A DNA stretch of 64,000 nt. Origin: Thermomonas sp. (lineage in GTDB: Bacteria; Pseudomonadota; Gammaproteobacteria; Xanthomonadales; Xanthomonadaceae). Of this stretch, positions 18,798 through 27,203 are shown in pieces. The stretch's first letter is position 1; the number at the start of each line of letters is the position of its first letter. The stretch is taken from contig NZ_JAHRWW010000019.1 in assembly GCF_019104945.1 (NCBI RefSeq), positions 1 through 64,000 on the forward strand, read 5' to 3'. The notes beneath the pieces were generated by a model, which was not told where the DNA came from, made no database searches, and saw only the letters and a list, made by a program, of their open reading frames with translations. The position numbers and the translations under genes were made by a program.

Positions 18798-19739
18798 GTG
18801 ACCAACCAACTCGAACAGCTCCGCCAGCACTCCGTCGTGGTCGCCGATACCGGCGATATCGAGGCCATTGCCCGCTTCCAGCCGCAAGACGCCACCACCA
18901 ACCCGTCGCTGCTACTGAAGGCCGCTGCACTCCCAGCCTATGCCGAGCATATCGAGGCCGCAGTGGCTGCAGCCAGTGGCAATGACAAGGTGAGCGATGC
19001 CGGTGACCGTCTCGCGGTGGCTATCGGTGGCGAAATTTTGAAGCTGATTCCGGGCCGCATCTCCACCGAAGTGGATGCGCGGCTGAGCTTCGATACCGAA
19101 GCCACGATTGCAAAAGCGCGCAAGCTGGTGGGCCTGTATGCCGAGGCCGGAATCGGTACCGACCGGCTGTTGATCAAAATTGCCTCCACCTGGGAAGGCA
19201 TCCGCGCCGCCGAAGTGCTGGAACGCGAGGGCATTCACTGCAACCTGACCCTGCTGTTCTCGTTCGCCCAGGCTGTGGCCTGCGCCGAGGTCGGCGTGTA
19301 CCTGATCTCGCCCTTCGTCGGCCGCATCCTCGACTGGCATCTGGCCAATGGCATGGCCAAGCCCGCTAGCGCGCAGGACGACCCCGGCGTGCAGTCGGTG
19401 AGCCGCATTTGGAATTACTACAAGCAGCACGGCTACCAAACCGTGGTGATGGGCGCGAGCTTCCGCAATACCGGTGAAGTGCTGGCGCTGGCTGGCTGCG
19501 ACCGCCTGACCATCTCGCCCGAGTTACTGGGCGAATTGGCGCAAACCGAAGCACCGTTGGTGCGTGCGCTGAATGATGATGGGGCGCGCAGCGAGCGCCC
19601 GACCGCACTCAGTGAAGCCGCGTTCCGCTGGCAGCACAACGAAGACGCGATGGCGACAGAAAAACTCGCCGACGGCATTCGCAAATTTGCAGTGGACCAA
19701 GGCAAGCTGGAAGCCTTGTTGGCGGCGAAGTTGGGTTGA
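18798..19739 (+). CDS. tal: Transaldolase
   Basis: Class I transaldolase of the pentose phosphate pathway, transferring dihydroxyacetone units from sedoheptulose 7-phosphate to glyceraldehyde 3-phosphate. At 313 residues it matches the TalB group. It has VVADTGD and [11 protein letters not shown] at the N-terminus. The Schiff-base lysine is in [11 protein letters not shown] (about residue 127), and [30 protein letters not shown] follows. The only reasonable start is GTG 18798, without a strong ribosome site. The next gene begins 4 bp after the stop. Confidence 0.95.
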   Translation: MTNQLEQLRQHSVVVADTGDIEAIARFQPQDATTNPSLLLKAAALPAYAEHIEAAVAAASGNDKVSDAGDRLAVAIGGEILKLIPGRISTEVDARLSFDTEATIAKARKLVGLYAEAGIGTDRLLIKIASTWEGIRAAEVLEREGIHCNLTLLFSFAQAVACAEVGVYLISPFVGRILDWHLANGMAKPASAQDDPGVQSVSRIWNYYKQHGYQTVVMGASFRNTGEVLALAGCDRLTISPELLGELAQTEAPLVRALNDDGARSERPTALSEAAFRWQHNEDAMATEKLADGIRKFAVDQGKLEALLAAKLG

Positions 19740-19743
19740 TGCA

Positions 19744-20373
19744 ATGAGTATCGGAAGCGAGTGGGTGCAAGCCTTGTTGCTCGCTTTCGACTTGCTGGGC
19801 ACCTTCGTGTTCGCACTCAGCGGTGGCCTGTTGGCGGTGCGCAAACGGCTGGATCTGTTCGGTGTACTGGTGCTGTCCTGTGCGGCCGCGGTGTCTGGCG
19901 GTATTGTGCGCGACGTTTTGATTGGCGCGCATCCACCCGCTTCGTTGGCCGACTGGCGCTATCTGGTCACAGCGATGCTGGCGGGGCTCGCCACCTTCCG
20001 CTGGCACGCGCACATCGAGCGCCTGCGCAACCCAGTGCAATTATTCGACGCCGCCGGGCTGGCCCTGTTCGCCGTACTGGGCACCGGCAAGGCATTGGCA
20101 TTTGGTCTTTCCCCCTTCGCCGCGATGCTGTTGGGCATGGTGACAGGCATCGGCGGCGGTATCGCCCGCGACGTACTGGTGGCGCGCATCCCGGTGGTGC
20201 TGCAGGCCGAACTCTATGCCGTGGCCGCGCTCGTGGGCGGCGCTATCGTAGCGCTGGCGGCCATATTCAACCTGCCGCAACACCCGGCCATGGTGCTGGG
20301 CGCACTGGCCTGTTTTGGCCTGCGTTACTTCGCCCTGCGCCGCGGCTGGAGACTGCCGGTGGCAGGGGGATGA
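19744..20373 (+). CDS. Trimeric intracellular cation channel family protein (UPF0126)
   Basis: A 209-residue membrane protein with about seven hydrophobic segments arranged as two UPF0126 repeats. Each repeat carries the hallmark glycine/arginine motif (GGIVRDVLIGAHPP and GGGIARDVLVARIP). Bacterial TRIC homologues form trimeric, potassium-permeable channels; E. coli relatives (YadS, YicG) are linked to small-molecule uptake. ATG 19744 lies 4 bp after the tal stop, so the gene is probably cotranscribed with tal; the longer upstream frame is out of phase with tal and rejected. Confidence 0.88.
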   Translation: MSIGSEWVQALLLAFDLLGTFVFALSGGLLAVRKRLDLFGVLVLSCAAAVSGGIVRDVLIGAHPPASLADWRYLVTAMLAGLATFRWHAHIERLRNPVQLFDAAGLALFAVLGTGKALAFGLSPFAAMLLGMVTGIGGGIARDVLVARIPVVLQAELYAVAALVGGAIVALAAIFNLPQHPAMVLGALACFGLRYFALRRGWRLPVAGG

Positions 20374-20405
20374 GTCATCAGGGGGCTTAATTTACTAAGG
20401 TTGTT

Positions 20406-20422
20406 GTTGCGTAGTGCGCAAC
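20406..20422. promoter_or_regulatory. Probable HigA operator upstream of higBA
   Basis: GTTGCG and CGCAAC form an inverted repeat around 5 bp, 16 bp before the higB start, followed by a possible -10 (GATACA). HigA-type antitoxins bind such sites. The flanking GTTGTT repeats are also noted. Confidence 0.45.
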
Positions 20423-20438
20423 ATGATACAGTCACACC

Positions 20439-20717
20439 ATGATCAAGTCCTTCCGGCATAAGGGCCTTCGCCGTTTGTTTGAGACAGGAAGCGCATCCGG
20501 CGTTCAAGCAAATCACGCCAAGCGCCTTCGCCTTCAACTCTCTGCACTCGACACGGCTCACGTCGTTGAAGACTTGGACATCCCAGGATTCAGGCTTCAT
20601 CCGCTCAAAGGAGCAATGAAGGGACGCTGGTCAATCACCGTGAACGGGAATTGGCGCGTCACATTCGAGTTCAAGGATGGAAACGCATACGTGCTGGACT
20701 ATGAGGACTACCACTAA
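20439..20717 (+). CDS. higB: HigB-type mRNA interferase toxin
   Basis: A 92-residue RelE-superfamily toxin: MIKSFRHKGLRRLFETGS at the start and GRWSITVNGNWRVTFEFKDGNAYVLDYEDYH at the end are the HigB hallmarks, including the conserved Arg and Tyr/Asp-His tail. HigB cleaves translated mRNA on the ribosome. As in all higBA systems, the toxin gene precedes the antitoxin; the stop TAA overlaps the higA ATG by one base. The gene is intact. Confidence 0.92.
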   Translation: MIKSFRHKGLRRLFETGSASGVQANHAKRLRLQLSALDTAHVVEDLDIPGFRLHPLKGAMKGRWSITVNGNWRVTFEFKDGNAYVLDYEDYH

Positions 20718-21010
20718 TGAGCATGCACAATCCGCCGCACCCCGGTGAGTTCATCTCCGGCATCTACCTTGAACCCAACAACATCAGCGGGCGTGAGCTC
20801 GCGGACAAGCTTGGCGTTGCCGCTTCCACGCTAAGCCGTGTTCTTAATGGATCCAGTCGCGTCACTCCTGAGATGGCCTTGCGTCTTTCCAAGGCAATCG
20901 GACGCAGCCCAGAGAGTTGGCTCGCCATGCAGGACGCTCACGACTTGTGGGTTGCACGCCAGCACGTTGACTTGCAAGGAGTGAGCAAACTCAGGTTAGC
21001 AGTGGCCTGA
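20717..21010 (+). CDS. higA: HigA-family antitoxin with XRE helix-turn-helix
   Basis: A 97-residue antitoxin beginning NPPHPGEFISGIYLEPNNISGRELADKLGV, the standard HigA/VapI opening, with an XRE helix-turn-helix (STLSRVLNGSSRVTPEMALRLSKAIG) and the SPESWLAMQDAHDLW motif. It neutralises HigB and represses the operon. A GC-rich hairpin with an attC-like GCGTTATTT boundary follows the stop, so the pair may have arrived as a gene cassette between tal-linked genes and the convergent NYN gene. Confidence 0.92.
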   Translation: MSMHNPPHPGEFISGIYLEPNNISGRELADKLGVAASTLSRVLNGSSRVTPEMALRLSKAIGRSPESWLAMQDAHDLWVARQHVDLQGVSKLRLAVA

Positions 21011-21012
21011 TA

Positions 21013-21054
21013 GCTTAGGTTGGCGCCGCCTCGCGGCGTCAGGTAGCGTTATTT
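21013..21054 (+). repeat. attC-like hairpin after higA (weak)
   Basis: GGCGCCGC and GCGGCGTC pair with one G-T wobble around CTC, and the segment ends GCGTTATTT, the same boundary as the attC-like sites at 3691 and 4986. The outer arms do not pair convincingly, so it could be a simple stem-loop. Confidence 0.3.
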
Positions 21055-21828
21055 TTGATGTGTAGATGTCTGGATGGGGTGGTTCACTTTTTTGGCAGCC
21101 GCTTTAGTTGGCTTGGCTTTAACATAAACAATCTTGCCCAATTTCTTTATTTCGAATGCTTCAGTGGCTTCAACCAAACTGCTCAGATTGGGGTAGCCGT
21201 AATTCCGGGCATCGAAGGATCCGCGATTAGCGATGTAGCTGCCGACCATGCCAAGGGGCGACCATCCGTCATCTGCTTTTGCTGTTTCAACGACGCTGCG
21301 CAAAAGGTTGAGAAGTGCAGTGTCTTGTCGTAGTTGGATGGAAGTCTTTGGGAGCAGTACAACCGCGGCCTCGTCAGGCTTACCGTTTTCAGAAAGCATT
21401 GGCTCATCTAAGTACAGAAAAGTTGAGCACGCGTTTGTGAATGGTTTAGGAGCTTGGTGGGCTCCGAAACCAAAAACGCGCATATTCTGCGCACGCAAGC
21501 GCATCACGAGCGGTGTAAAGTCAGCGTCGCTAGATACAATGGCGAATGCGTCGAACTGCCCGCTATGCAGTAAATCCATAGCATCGACCACGATTGCCAT
21601 ATCCGATGCATTTTTTCCTTTGCTGTATGCAAATTGTTGAATGGGCTGAATAGCGTTTGGGTGAAGGGCTTCCTCCCACTTCTGAAGATTGCTGCTTTTC
21701 CAATTACCGTAAGCTCGTCGAACGTTGGCAATGCCATGCCGCGAAAGTTCGCTTAACACAACTTCGATTTTTGTTGCTGGGGCATTATCGGCATCAATGA
21801 GCAACGCTATGCGCATTACAGAATCCAT
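21049..21828 (-). CDS. NYN-domain putative RNase with OST-HTH/LOTUS domain
   Basis: A 259-residue protein of the LabA/MARF1-like PIN superfamily. The N-terminal NYN domain shows the acidic motifs LLIDADNAP (Asp12, Asp14), SDMAIVVDAMDLL and VSSDADFTPLVMRLRAQN, the expected metal-binding set of a nuclease. The C-terminal region (LLNLLRSVVETAKADDGWSPLGMVGSYIANR) fits an OST-HTH/LOTUS RNA-binding domain, followed by a Lys-rich tail. Such proteins are probably RNases, with targets unknown. It is convergent with higBA, and its stop overlaps the attC-like boundary, hinting at past rearrangement at its 3' end. Its base composition is clearly lower in GC than rpoH next door. Confidence 0.85.
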   Translation of the reverse strand: MDSVMRIALLIDADNAPATKIEVVLSELSRHGIANVRRAYGNWKSSNLQKWEEALHPNAIQPIQQFAYSKGKNASDMAIVVDAMDLLHSGQFDAFAIVSSDADFTPLVMRLRAQNMRVFGFGAHQAPKPFTNACSTFLYLDEPMLSENGKPDEAAVVLLPKTSIQLRQDTALLNLLRSVVETAKADDGWSPLGMVGSYIANRGSFDARNYGYPNLSSLVEATEAFEIKKLGKIVYVKAKPTKAAAKKVNHPIQTSTHQK

Positions 21829-21879
21829 TTGTAATTTCCGAGCAGTTTTGAGAGCAGCCTAGCAGACTAAAACAAAAAC

Positions 21880-21899
21880 AGCCCGGATCGCTCCGGGCT
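21880..21899 (-). terminator. Terminator of rpoH
   Basis: AGCCCGGA and TCCGGGCT form an 8-bp stem with a TCGC loop; on the minus strand it is followed by TGTTTTTGTTTT. It lies 29 bp after the rpoH stop. Confidence 0.8.
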
Positions 21900-21928
21900 G
21901 TGTAGGGTCGCATCGTTGCGCTCGTGGC

Positions 21929-22795
21929 TTACGCCGCAAACAGCGCCTTCATTTTCTTCAGTGCGCCCGCTTCGATTTGGCGGATGCGTTCGGCGGAAAC
22001 GCCGTATTCGTCGGCCAATTCTTGCAAGGTGACTTTGCTGTCTTCATCCAGCCAGCGGCGGCGGATGATGTCGCGCGAGCGGGCGTCCAGCTTGGCTAGG
22101 CCTTCGCGTAATACGTCCAGTTGGTCTGCTTCGCTATCGGCAGATTCGTAGTTGGCAGCGGGGTCGGCATCGTGGGCGACGAGGTAGCTGACCGGGGCAG
22201 GGGGGGCGTGGTCGTCGTCGCCATCATCCGGCGCGTCGAAGCCGATATCGCGGCCGGATAGACGCGCTTCCATCTCCAGCACTTCGCGCTCGGAGACGTT
22301 GAGGTCTTTTGCCACGGCACTCACTTCAGCGGCATTCATCCAACCTAGGCGGGTTTTGCTTTTACGTAGGTTGAAGAACAGCTTGCGCTGCGCCTTGGTG
22401 GTGGCGACCTTGACGATGCGCCAGTTCTTGATGATGAAGTCGTGCATTTCGGCACGAATCCAGTGCACCGCAAAGCTCACCAAACGCACACCGACGCTGG
22501 GGTCAAAACGCTTGACCGCTTTCATCAGGCCGATATTGCCTTCTTGGATCAAATCACCCAATTGCAGGCCGTAGCCGCTATAGCCGCGTGCCACATGCAC
22601 CACAAAGCGCAGGTGCGAAATGATCAGCTCTTGCGCGGCGGCGATGTCGTTTTCTTCGTGCAGACGCACGGCGAGCGCGTGCTCTTCTTCCGCCGTAAGC
22701 ACGGGGATCTGGTGCACGCCGCTGATGTACGCCTCCAGCGAACCCAGCGCGCTGGGGATCGGTAGATTATTGGCAACAAGCGCGGTTGACGTCAT
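21929..22795 (-). CDS. rpoH: RNA polymerase sigma-32 (heat-shock) factor
   Basis: Sigma-32 directs transcription of heat-shock genes. The 288-residue protein has region 2 ([47 protein letters not shown], then [19 protein letters not shown]), the RpoH box ([14 protein letters not shown]) and region 4 ([21 protein letters not shown]). ATG 22795 is preferred to ATG 22810 because GAGGGAA sits about 7 bp before it. It is not next to ftsEX as in enterobacteria; ftsEX is 9 kb away. An 18-bp palindrome lies about 75 bp upstream. The acidic insertion [13 protein letters not shown] between regions 3 and 4 is longer than in E. coli. Confidence 0.95.
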   Translation of the reverse strand: MTSTALVANNLPIPSALGSLEAYISGVHQIPVLTAEEEHALAVRLHEENDIAAAQELIISHLRFVVHVARGYSGYGLQLGDLIQEGNIGLMKAVKRFDPSVGVRLVSFAVHWIRAEMHDFIIKNWRIVKVATTKAQRKLFFNLRKSKTRLGWMNAAEVSAVAKDLNVSEREVLEMEARLSGRDIGFDAPDDGDDDHAPPAPVSYLVAHDADPAANYESADSEADQLDVLREGLAKLDARSRDIIRRRWLDEDSKVTLQELADEYGVSAERIRQIEAGALKKMKALFAA

Positions 22796-22867
22796 TGTAA
22801 TTTCCCTCATACGCGTGATTCTAGCAGTTGCAAGGTTTGACTGCTAACGATGGAAAGAGTTCCTTTT

Positions 22868-22885
22868 TGTTCCATTCATGGAACA
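22868..22885. promoter_or_regulatory. 18-bp palindrome upstream of rpoH
   Basis: TGTTCCAT-TC-ATGGAACA has perfect 8-bp arms. It lies between the ung stop and the rpoH start, in the only space where an rpoH promoter can be. With a 2-bp centre it is more like a protein-binding operator than a terminator. The binding protein is unknown. Confidence 0.5.
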
Positions 22886-22942
22886 ATCCCCTCCGCCTAG
22901 CTAAGTAAGCGCGCATCCCCGTCAATAGACTGTGAGGGCGAT

Positions 22943-23638
22943 TTAGGGCGAATCCAAGTGCTGCGGCAACGACCAATCAATGGGGCGTTGCCCCGTGCGA
23001 ACGAGATACTGGTTGGCCGCAGAAAAATGCTTGCAGCCTAAAAAACCACGGTGCGCCGACAGCGGCGAGGGGTGCGGGGCTTTCAGTACGCGATGGCGCG
23101 AGGTGTCGATCACCGCACCCTTTTTCTGCGCGTAGCTGCCCCACAGCAAAAACACCAAGCCTTCGCGTTCGCGGTTGAGCACATCCACGACGTGGTCGGT
23201 AAAGCCTTCCCAACCCTTGCCTTGATGGCTGCCGGGCTTACCGTCTTCCACCGTCAAAACGCTGTTGAGCAGCAGTACGCCCTGCTGCGCCCAGGGCATG
23301 AGATAGCCATGGGTGGGGCGAATAAACCCCGTATCGGCTTCCAATTCTTTGTAGATATTGAGCAGCGAAGGCGGCACCGCCACGCCGGGCCGCACCGAGA
23401 AGCACAGCCCGTGTGCTTGACCGGGGCCGTGGTAGGGGTCTTGGCCGAGGATCACCAGCTTCACCGCGTTGAACGGCGTGGCATTGAATGCGGCGAAGAT
23501 ATCTTTGCCCGGTGGGTAGATCGCCGCGCCAGCCGCTTTGCGTTGGCGCAAAAATGCAGACAGATGCTGCATGTCCTCGCGTTCAAACCAATCGCCAATG
23601 CGCGCTTTCCAGCTGGGCTCCAATTGCAGCGCTGCCAT
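22943..23638 (-). CDS. ung: Uracil-DNA glycosylase
   Basis: Family 1 UDG, which removes uracil from DNA to start base-excision repair. The 231-residue protein has the catalytic water-activating motif [14 protein letters not shown] and the DNA-intercalating motif [41 protein letters not shown] lies in between. ATG 23638 overlaps the stop of the small membrane protein gene (ATGA), which fixes the start and shows coupling. The upstream frame to 23734 is rejected. Confidence 0.95.
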   Translation of the reverse strand: MAALQLEPSWKARIGDWFEREDMQHLSAFLRQRKAAGAAIYPPGKDIFAAFNATPFNAVKLVILGQDPYHGPGQAHGLCFSVRPGVAVPPSLLNIYKELEADTGFIRPTHGYLMPWAQQGVLLLNSVLTVEDGKPGSHQGKGWEGFTDHVVDVLNREREGLVFLLWGSYAQKKGAVIDTSRHRVLKAPHPSPLSAHRGFLGCKHFSAANQYLVRTGQRPIDWSLPQHLDSP

Positions 23639-23820
23639 CAGATCACGCCGCGTTTTTTCTCGAACAGGAAATACGCCACGCCCAGTGCCGCGCCGATGCC
23701 CAGCGAGAGCGGCCAGCCCAGCGGGCTGAGCCATTTCACAAGGCCAGCCAAGATCAAGCCAAGGATGACGAACTGCGAATAACGCCAGCGGCTTTCACGA
23801 AAGCTCTTCATCTCGGTCAT
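23638..23820 (-). CDS. Small two-span membrane protein upstream of ung
   Basis: A 60-residue protein with two hydrophobic segments ([19 protein letters not shown] and [18 protein letters not shown]) and a basic C-terminus (EKKRGVI). It is real because it sits tightly between ubiE (gap of a few bases) and ung (4-bp overlap) on the same strand. No family function is known to me. Confidence 0.7.
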   Translation of the reverse strand: MTEMKSFRESRWRYSQFVILGLILAGLVKWLSPLGWPLSLGIGAALGVAYFLFEKKRGVI

Positions 23821-23824
23821 GGCT

Positions 23825-24586
23825 TTAGACCTTGTAGCCGGTGTGGATGGCGACGATGCCTGCGCTCATATTGCGGAAGCTGCAGCGCGCAAGGCCGGCG
23901 GCTTCCATCATCGCCTGCAGTTCGCGCTGCGGTGGATGCTTGCGAATGGATTCGGCAAGGTACTGGTAGCTTTCGGCATCGCCTGCAAACAACTTGCCTA
24001 ACTTAGGCAGCACTTTGAACGAATGGAAGTCGTAGATCGGCTTGAACCAGTCGGGCTGCACTTCCGAGAACTCCAGCACCCGCACCTGCCCACCGGGGCG
24101 CAGTACGCGCGCGATCTCGCGCAGCGCGGCGTCTTTGTCGGTGACGTTGCGCAGGCCGAAGGCCATGGTCACCAGATCGAAGCTGGCATCCGGGAACGGC
24201 AGCGACTGCGCATTGCACTGCACGTAGTCGAAGCCGCGGACGTTGCCGCGGTTGGTCATACGGTCGCGGCCCACGCGCAGCATGTCGCCATTGATGTCAC
24301 CTAATACCAATGTGCCTGCGTCGCCCACGCGGTCTTTGAGTAGCGCGGCGATATCGCCAGTGCCGCCGGCCAGATCCAGCACGCGGTCGCCCTTGCGCAC
24401 TTGACAGGTGGCCACGAAGAAGCGCTTCCACAGCCGGTGGACGCCCAGCGACATGGCGTCGTTCATCAAGTCGTACTTGCCCGCCACCGAAGAAAAGACC
24501 TCCGCCACCAGCTTTTGTTTTTCAGCGGTGGGAACGTCACGGTAGCCGAAGTGGGTGGTGCCAGAGTCGTCATGTGCGGTTGTCAT
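23825..24586 (-). CDS. ubiE: Demethylmenaquinone/2-methoxy-6-polyprenylbenzoquinol methyltransferase
   Basis: SAM-dependent C-methyltransferase of ubiquinone (and menaquinone) synthesis. The 253-residue protein contains the FGYRDVP N-terminus, [23 protein letters not shown] (UbiE signature 1), the SAM-binding [10 protein letters not shown], and signature 2 ([17 protein letters not shown]). It is first in a minus-strand set ubiE / small membrane protein / ung. It is divergent from the epimerase-like gene, sharing a 67-bp promoter region. Confidence 0.96.
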   Translation of the reverse strand: MTTAHDDSGTTHFGYRDVPTAEKQKLVAEVFSSVAGKYDLMNDAMSLGVHRLWKRFFVATCQVRKGDRVLDLAGGTGDIAALLKDRVGDAGTLVLGDINGDMLRVGRDRMTNRGNVRGFDYVQCNAQSLPFPDASFDLVTMAFGLRNVTDKDAALREIARVLRPGGQVRVLEFSEVQPDWFKPIYDFHSFKVLPKLGKLFAGDAESYQYLAESIRKHPPQRELQAMMEAAGLARCSFRNMSAGIVAIHTGYKV

Positions 24587-24653
24587 GCGGGGATTATCGC
24601 ATTCAACGGCGCATGGCGATCAAAATGCAGAAGACGCATGCGACACTGTAGGC

Positions 24654-25481
24654 ATGCACGCAACCACCATCACCGTATTCGACACCCCTTGTATCCGCCT
24701 TGAAGCAGAAGGTGCCAGCGCGTTGGTGGCGCTGCACGGTGCGCACGTTTTATCGTGGGTACCCGTGGACGGCCGTGAGCGTTTGTTTCTTAGCGAGCGC
24801 AGTCGTTTTACCGAAGGCGCTTCCATTCGTGGCGGCATTCCGGTGATCTTTCCGCAGTTTTCCGAGCGCGGGGCGTTTCGGCGTCATGGGTTTGCACGGC
24901 TGCGGCCGTGGCGCTTCGTGGGTGTGGAAGCGACGCAGGCGGTGTTCGAGATCAGCACGACGTCAGAAGATCGCGATTGGCCGTTTGCCAGCCTGATCCA
25001 ATTACGCATTGCGCTTACGGCGACCCAGCTCGCGGTGACGCTTGTGGTTAAAAACAGCGGCACGGTGCCGTTTCACTTTACTGCCGCATTGCATACCTAT
25101 CTGGCCGTCTCCGATAGCCGCAATGCGCAGCTAGAGGGCCTGCAAGGATGCGATTACGAAGACAGCGCCAATGGCGGCACCTTGCACCGGCAGAGTGATT
25201 ACACGGTGATGTTTGAAGGTGAGACCGATCGCATCTACAGCGATGTGGTGGCACCCCTCGTGCTCACCGACGGTGCACACACACTTGAGATAAGCCAAGA
25301 AGGGTTCGGTGATGCCGTGGTCTGGAACCCCGGTGAGCGTTTGGCCGCAGGTATCGGTGATTTGGCCCCCGGCGACTGGCAACGCTTTATTTGCGTTGAA
25401 GCAGGGCAGGTGTTGCAGCCGGTGGTGCTTACTCTGGGTGAAACTTGGTGCGGTGTGCAGTGGCTAAACAGCGGGGTTTAG
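24654..25481 (+). CDS. yeaD: D-hexose-6-phosphate mutarotase / aldose 1-epimerase-like
   Basis: A 275-residue beta-sandwich epimerase of the YeaD group, which interconverts alpha and beta glucose 6-phosphate. The typical elements are LHGAHVLSWVP, RGGIPVIFPQFSERG, RHGFAR, and the catalytic His in FTAALHTYLAV. The acidic residue is in DAVVWNP. ATG 24654 is selected because the open frame to its left has no similarity and overlaps the divergent promoter. Its stop overlaps the convergent toxin gene's stop by a few bases. Confidence 0.85.
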   Translation: MHATTITVFDTPCIRLEAEGASALVALHGAHVLSWVPVDGRERLFLSERSRFTEGASIRGGIPVIFPQFSERGAFRRHGFARLRPWRFVGVEATQAVFEISTTSEDRDWPFASLIQLRIALTATQLAVTLVVKNSGTVPFHFTAALHTYLAVSDSRNAQLEGLQGCDYEDSANGGTLHRQSDYTVMFEGETDRIYSDVVAPLVLTDGAHTLEISQEGFGDAVVWNPGERLAAGIGDLAPGDWQRFICVEAGQVLQPVVLTLGETWCGVQWLNSGV

Positions 25482-25774
25482 TAGTAGTCCTCTTCGCTCT
25501 GGTGGCGCACAGCGAGGATGGTGACGGTGTCTTTAGATGTAATTTCAAAGAGCAAGACATAGCCTGCGTGACCAAATGGCACTAAGAGCTCGCGCAGTAA
25601 TGGGTGATCGCTATCCGCTCGACGGCAGCTCATTGGGAAGTCGGCGAGCAAGGTGTAAGCCTTTTCAATAGATTCACGCGCACGAAGCGCCGCAGAAAAG
25701 TCATGCTCGGCAAGAAATACAACTAAGCGCTCGAGATCATCTTGTGCGTTCCCAGAAATTTGGACGCGATACAT
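25478..25774 (-). CDS. ParE/RelE-family toxin
   Basis: A 98-residue RelE/ParE superfamily protein: MYRVQISGNAQDDLERLVVFLAEHDFSAALRARESIEKA, then CRRADSDHPLLRELLVPFGHAGYVLLFEI and LAVRHQSEEDYY, the usual ParE-like C-terminus. It follows the antitoxin directly (stop and start abut). It converges on yeaD, with the stop codons overlapping. Gyrase poisoning or RNA cleavage cannot be told apart here. Confidence 0.87.
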   Translation of the reverse strand: MYRVQISGNAQDDLERLVVFLAEHDFSAALRARESIEKAYTLLADFPMSCRRADSDHPLLRELLVPFGHAGYVLLFEITSKDTVTILAVRHQSEEDYY

Positions 25775-26053
25775 TTAGGTGCGATGCTTCGTGCGAGTCT
25801 GATGCGATGCAAGAATGGCATCCAAACGGCCAAGTGATTCTTCTGCCGTGTAATACATTCCCGTTCGCTTCGTATCTTCAAGTGAGGCAAGTCCGCGTTT
25901 GATGAACTCATCGCGCAGCTGGCGGCTGCGCACCTGCTGGCGAACCGCAGCCTCAATAAATCCGGAAAGTGTTTCGCCGTTTTGCAGCAAATCCTCGGCC
26001 GCTTCACGCAGGGCTGGCTCAACGCGCAACGAGGGAAGGGTGGCGGTTTTCAT
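25775..26053 (-). CDS. Antitoxin of the YlcI/YnfO-type ribbon-helix-helix family
   Basis: A 92-residue protein. KTATLPSLRVEPALREAAEDLLQNGETLSGFIEAAVRQQVRSRQ is a ribbon-helix-helix dimerisation/DNA-binding domain; the remaining polar tail would neutralise the toxin. Immediately upstream is a 32-bp palindrome (26063-26094), a very likely autoregulatory operator. The toxin gene starts at the next base after its stop. Confidence 0.85.
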   Translation of the reverse strand: MKTATLPSLRVEPALREAAEDLLQNGETLSGFIEAAVRQQVRSRQLRDEFIKRGLASLEDTKRTGMYYTAEESLGRLDAILASHQTRTKHRT

Positions 26054-26062
26054 GATGACGCC

Positions 26063-26094
26063 TCAAGATGCATTGCAACTGCAATGCATCTTGA
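26063..26094 (-). promoter_or_regulatory. Perfect 15-bp-arm palindrome: toxin-antitoxin operator
   Basis: TCAAGATGCATTGCA-AC-TGCAATGCATCTTGA sits 9 bp upstream of the antitoxin start. Repeated TGCA half-sites within it fit cooperative binding of RHH dimers. As RNA it would also form a strong hairpin in the 5' leader. Confidence 0.65.
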
Positions 26095-26121
26095 GCGCTT
26101 GCCGCAAAAGCTGCAAGTGCA

Positions 26122-26206
26122 GCGCTTACTTCCGCATCGAACTGAAGAACTCGTCGTTGGACTTGGTGTTCTTCATCTTGTCGAGCAGGAACTCCATCGA
26201 CGCGAT
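26122..26206 (-). pseudogene. Duplicated 3' end of rho (85 bp)
   Basis: Matches the 3' end of the intact rho gene at 27200-27284 in 84 of 85 positions, including the last 27 codons ([19 protein letters not shown] and the tail), the stop and 4 bp beyond. It has no upstream coding part. The two copies are direct repeats bracketing about 1 kb that holds only the TonB-like gene. Confidence 0.9.
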
Positions 26207-26299
26207 CACGTTCAAATGCTGGCAGGGGAGCCAGCGTTTGGGCTAGTCAAAAATTACGCTAGGCTATAGGTCTTATCAATGGATTATGGGGAGAAGGGA

Positions 26300-27133
26300 A
26301 TGCTCAAGATTTTCGTGCCACTACTCGCGCTGTTGTTAGCCCTGCCGACGTCTGCGCAAACCGCGCGGGCCGCACGAAAACAGGCGGAATCAAGTGTGCG
26401 CGTCACCGGAAATGTGGTGATTGGCACAGACGGTACGGTGCAAGAGCAAGCGCTAGAGACGCCGCTATCGCCCAAGCTGCAGGAGTTTGTTACGCAGGCG
26501 ATTCAGCAATGGCGCTTTGAGCCGGTGAAGGTCGAAGGTGCAGTGGTGCGGGCGAAGGTGCCTATGTCGTTGCGGTTGGTTGCGCATCAAGCAGAGGATG
26601 GAAGTTTCAGTGTGCGCATCGTCGGCACGCACTTTGGTGCCGACTCGCCAGAAGGCCGCCCGAAACTGATTCCAAAAAACCCGCCCAAGTTTCCGGTCAA
26701 CCTGATGCGTGCAGGCATTGGTGGGAAGGTGTTTTTGGTGGTGCAGGTTGGTGCAGATGGCAATGTGCGAAATGTGGATGCCGAGCAGGTCAATTTGTAC
26801 GTGGCGGGCACGGAGCAGCAGATGCAGATCGTGCGCAAGCAGTTGGCCGATGCGTCAATTAGCGCAGCGCGGAAATGGAAGTTCACGCCACCAACGGAGG
26901 GGCCGGATGTGGGCAAAGAGAGTTGGCTGGCGCGCGTGCCGGTGTCATTCACAATGGGCAATGGTCGTTTGAAAGCGGGGCAATGGGAAACCTATATCCC
27001 CGGCCCTAGAAATGTGAATATCCCTTGGGCACAAGAAAAATTAAAGACCGCCGGAAGCCCGGATGCGTTGCCGAATAGCGGAGTGTTCTCGCTGGAGCAG
27101 GATGTCAAATTGCTGACGCCGCCAACGGCGTAA
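26300..27133 (+). CDS. Secreted TonB C-terminal-domain-like protein
   Basis: A 277-residue exported protein: MLKIFVPLLALLLALPTSAQ is a cleavable signal peptide. ATG 26300 is preferred over ATG 26279 because GGGGAGAAGGG precedes it. Two segments resemble TonB carboxy-terminal domains, each with the characteristic W/K-F-x-P turn (QQWRFEPVKVEG near residue 75 and ARKWKFTPPTEG near residue 200). The N-terminal membrane anchor and Pro-rich region of real TonB are missing, so energy transduction is doubtful. It lies between the duplicated rho 3' end and a bidirectional terminator, suggesting insertion next to rho. Confidence 0.7.
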   Translation: MLKIFVPLLALLLALPTSAQTARAARKQAESSVRVTGNVVIGTDGTVQEQALETPLSPKLQEFVTQAIQQWRFEPVKVEGAVVRAKVPMSLRLVAHQAEDGSFSVRIVGTHFGADSPEGRPKLIPKNPPKFPVNLMRAGIGGKVFLVVQVGADGNVRNVDAEQVNLYVAGTEQQMQIVRKQLADASISAARKWKFTPPTEGPDVGKESWLARVPVSFTMGNGRLKAGQWETYIPGPRNVNIPWAQEKLKTAGSPDALPNSGVFSLEQDVKLLTPPTA

Positions 27134-27150
27134 TTGGTTCATTGAGATAC

Positions 27151-27180
27151 AAAACGCCCCACAGTGATGCGGGGCGTTTT
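27151..27180. terminator. Bidirectional terminator between the TonB-like gene and rho
   Basis: AAAACGCCCC and GGGGCGTTTT are perfect 10-bp arms around a 10-nt loop; A-runs become T-runs on either strand. It serves both convergent genes. Confidence 0.88.
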
Positions 27181-27203
27181 GTGTGCAGCGGAGTGATGCG
27201 CGC

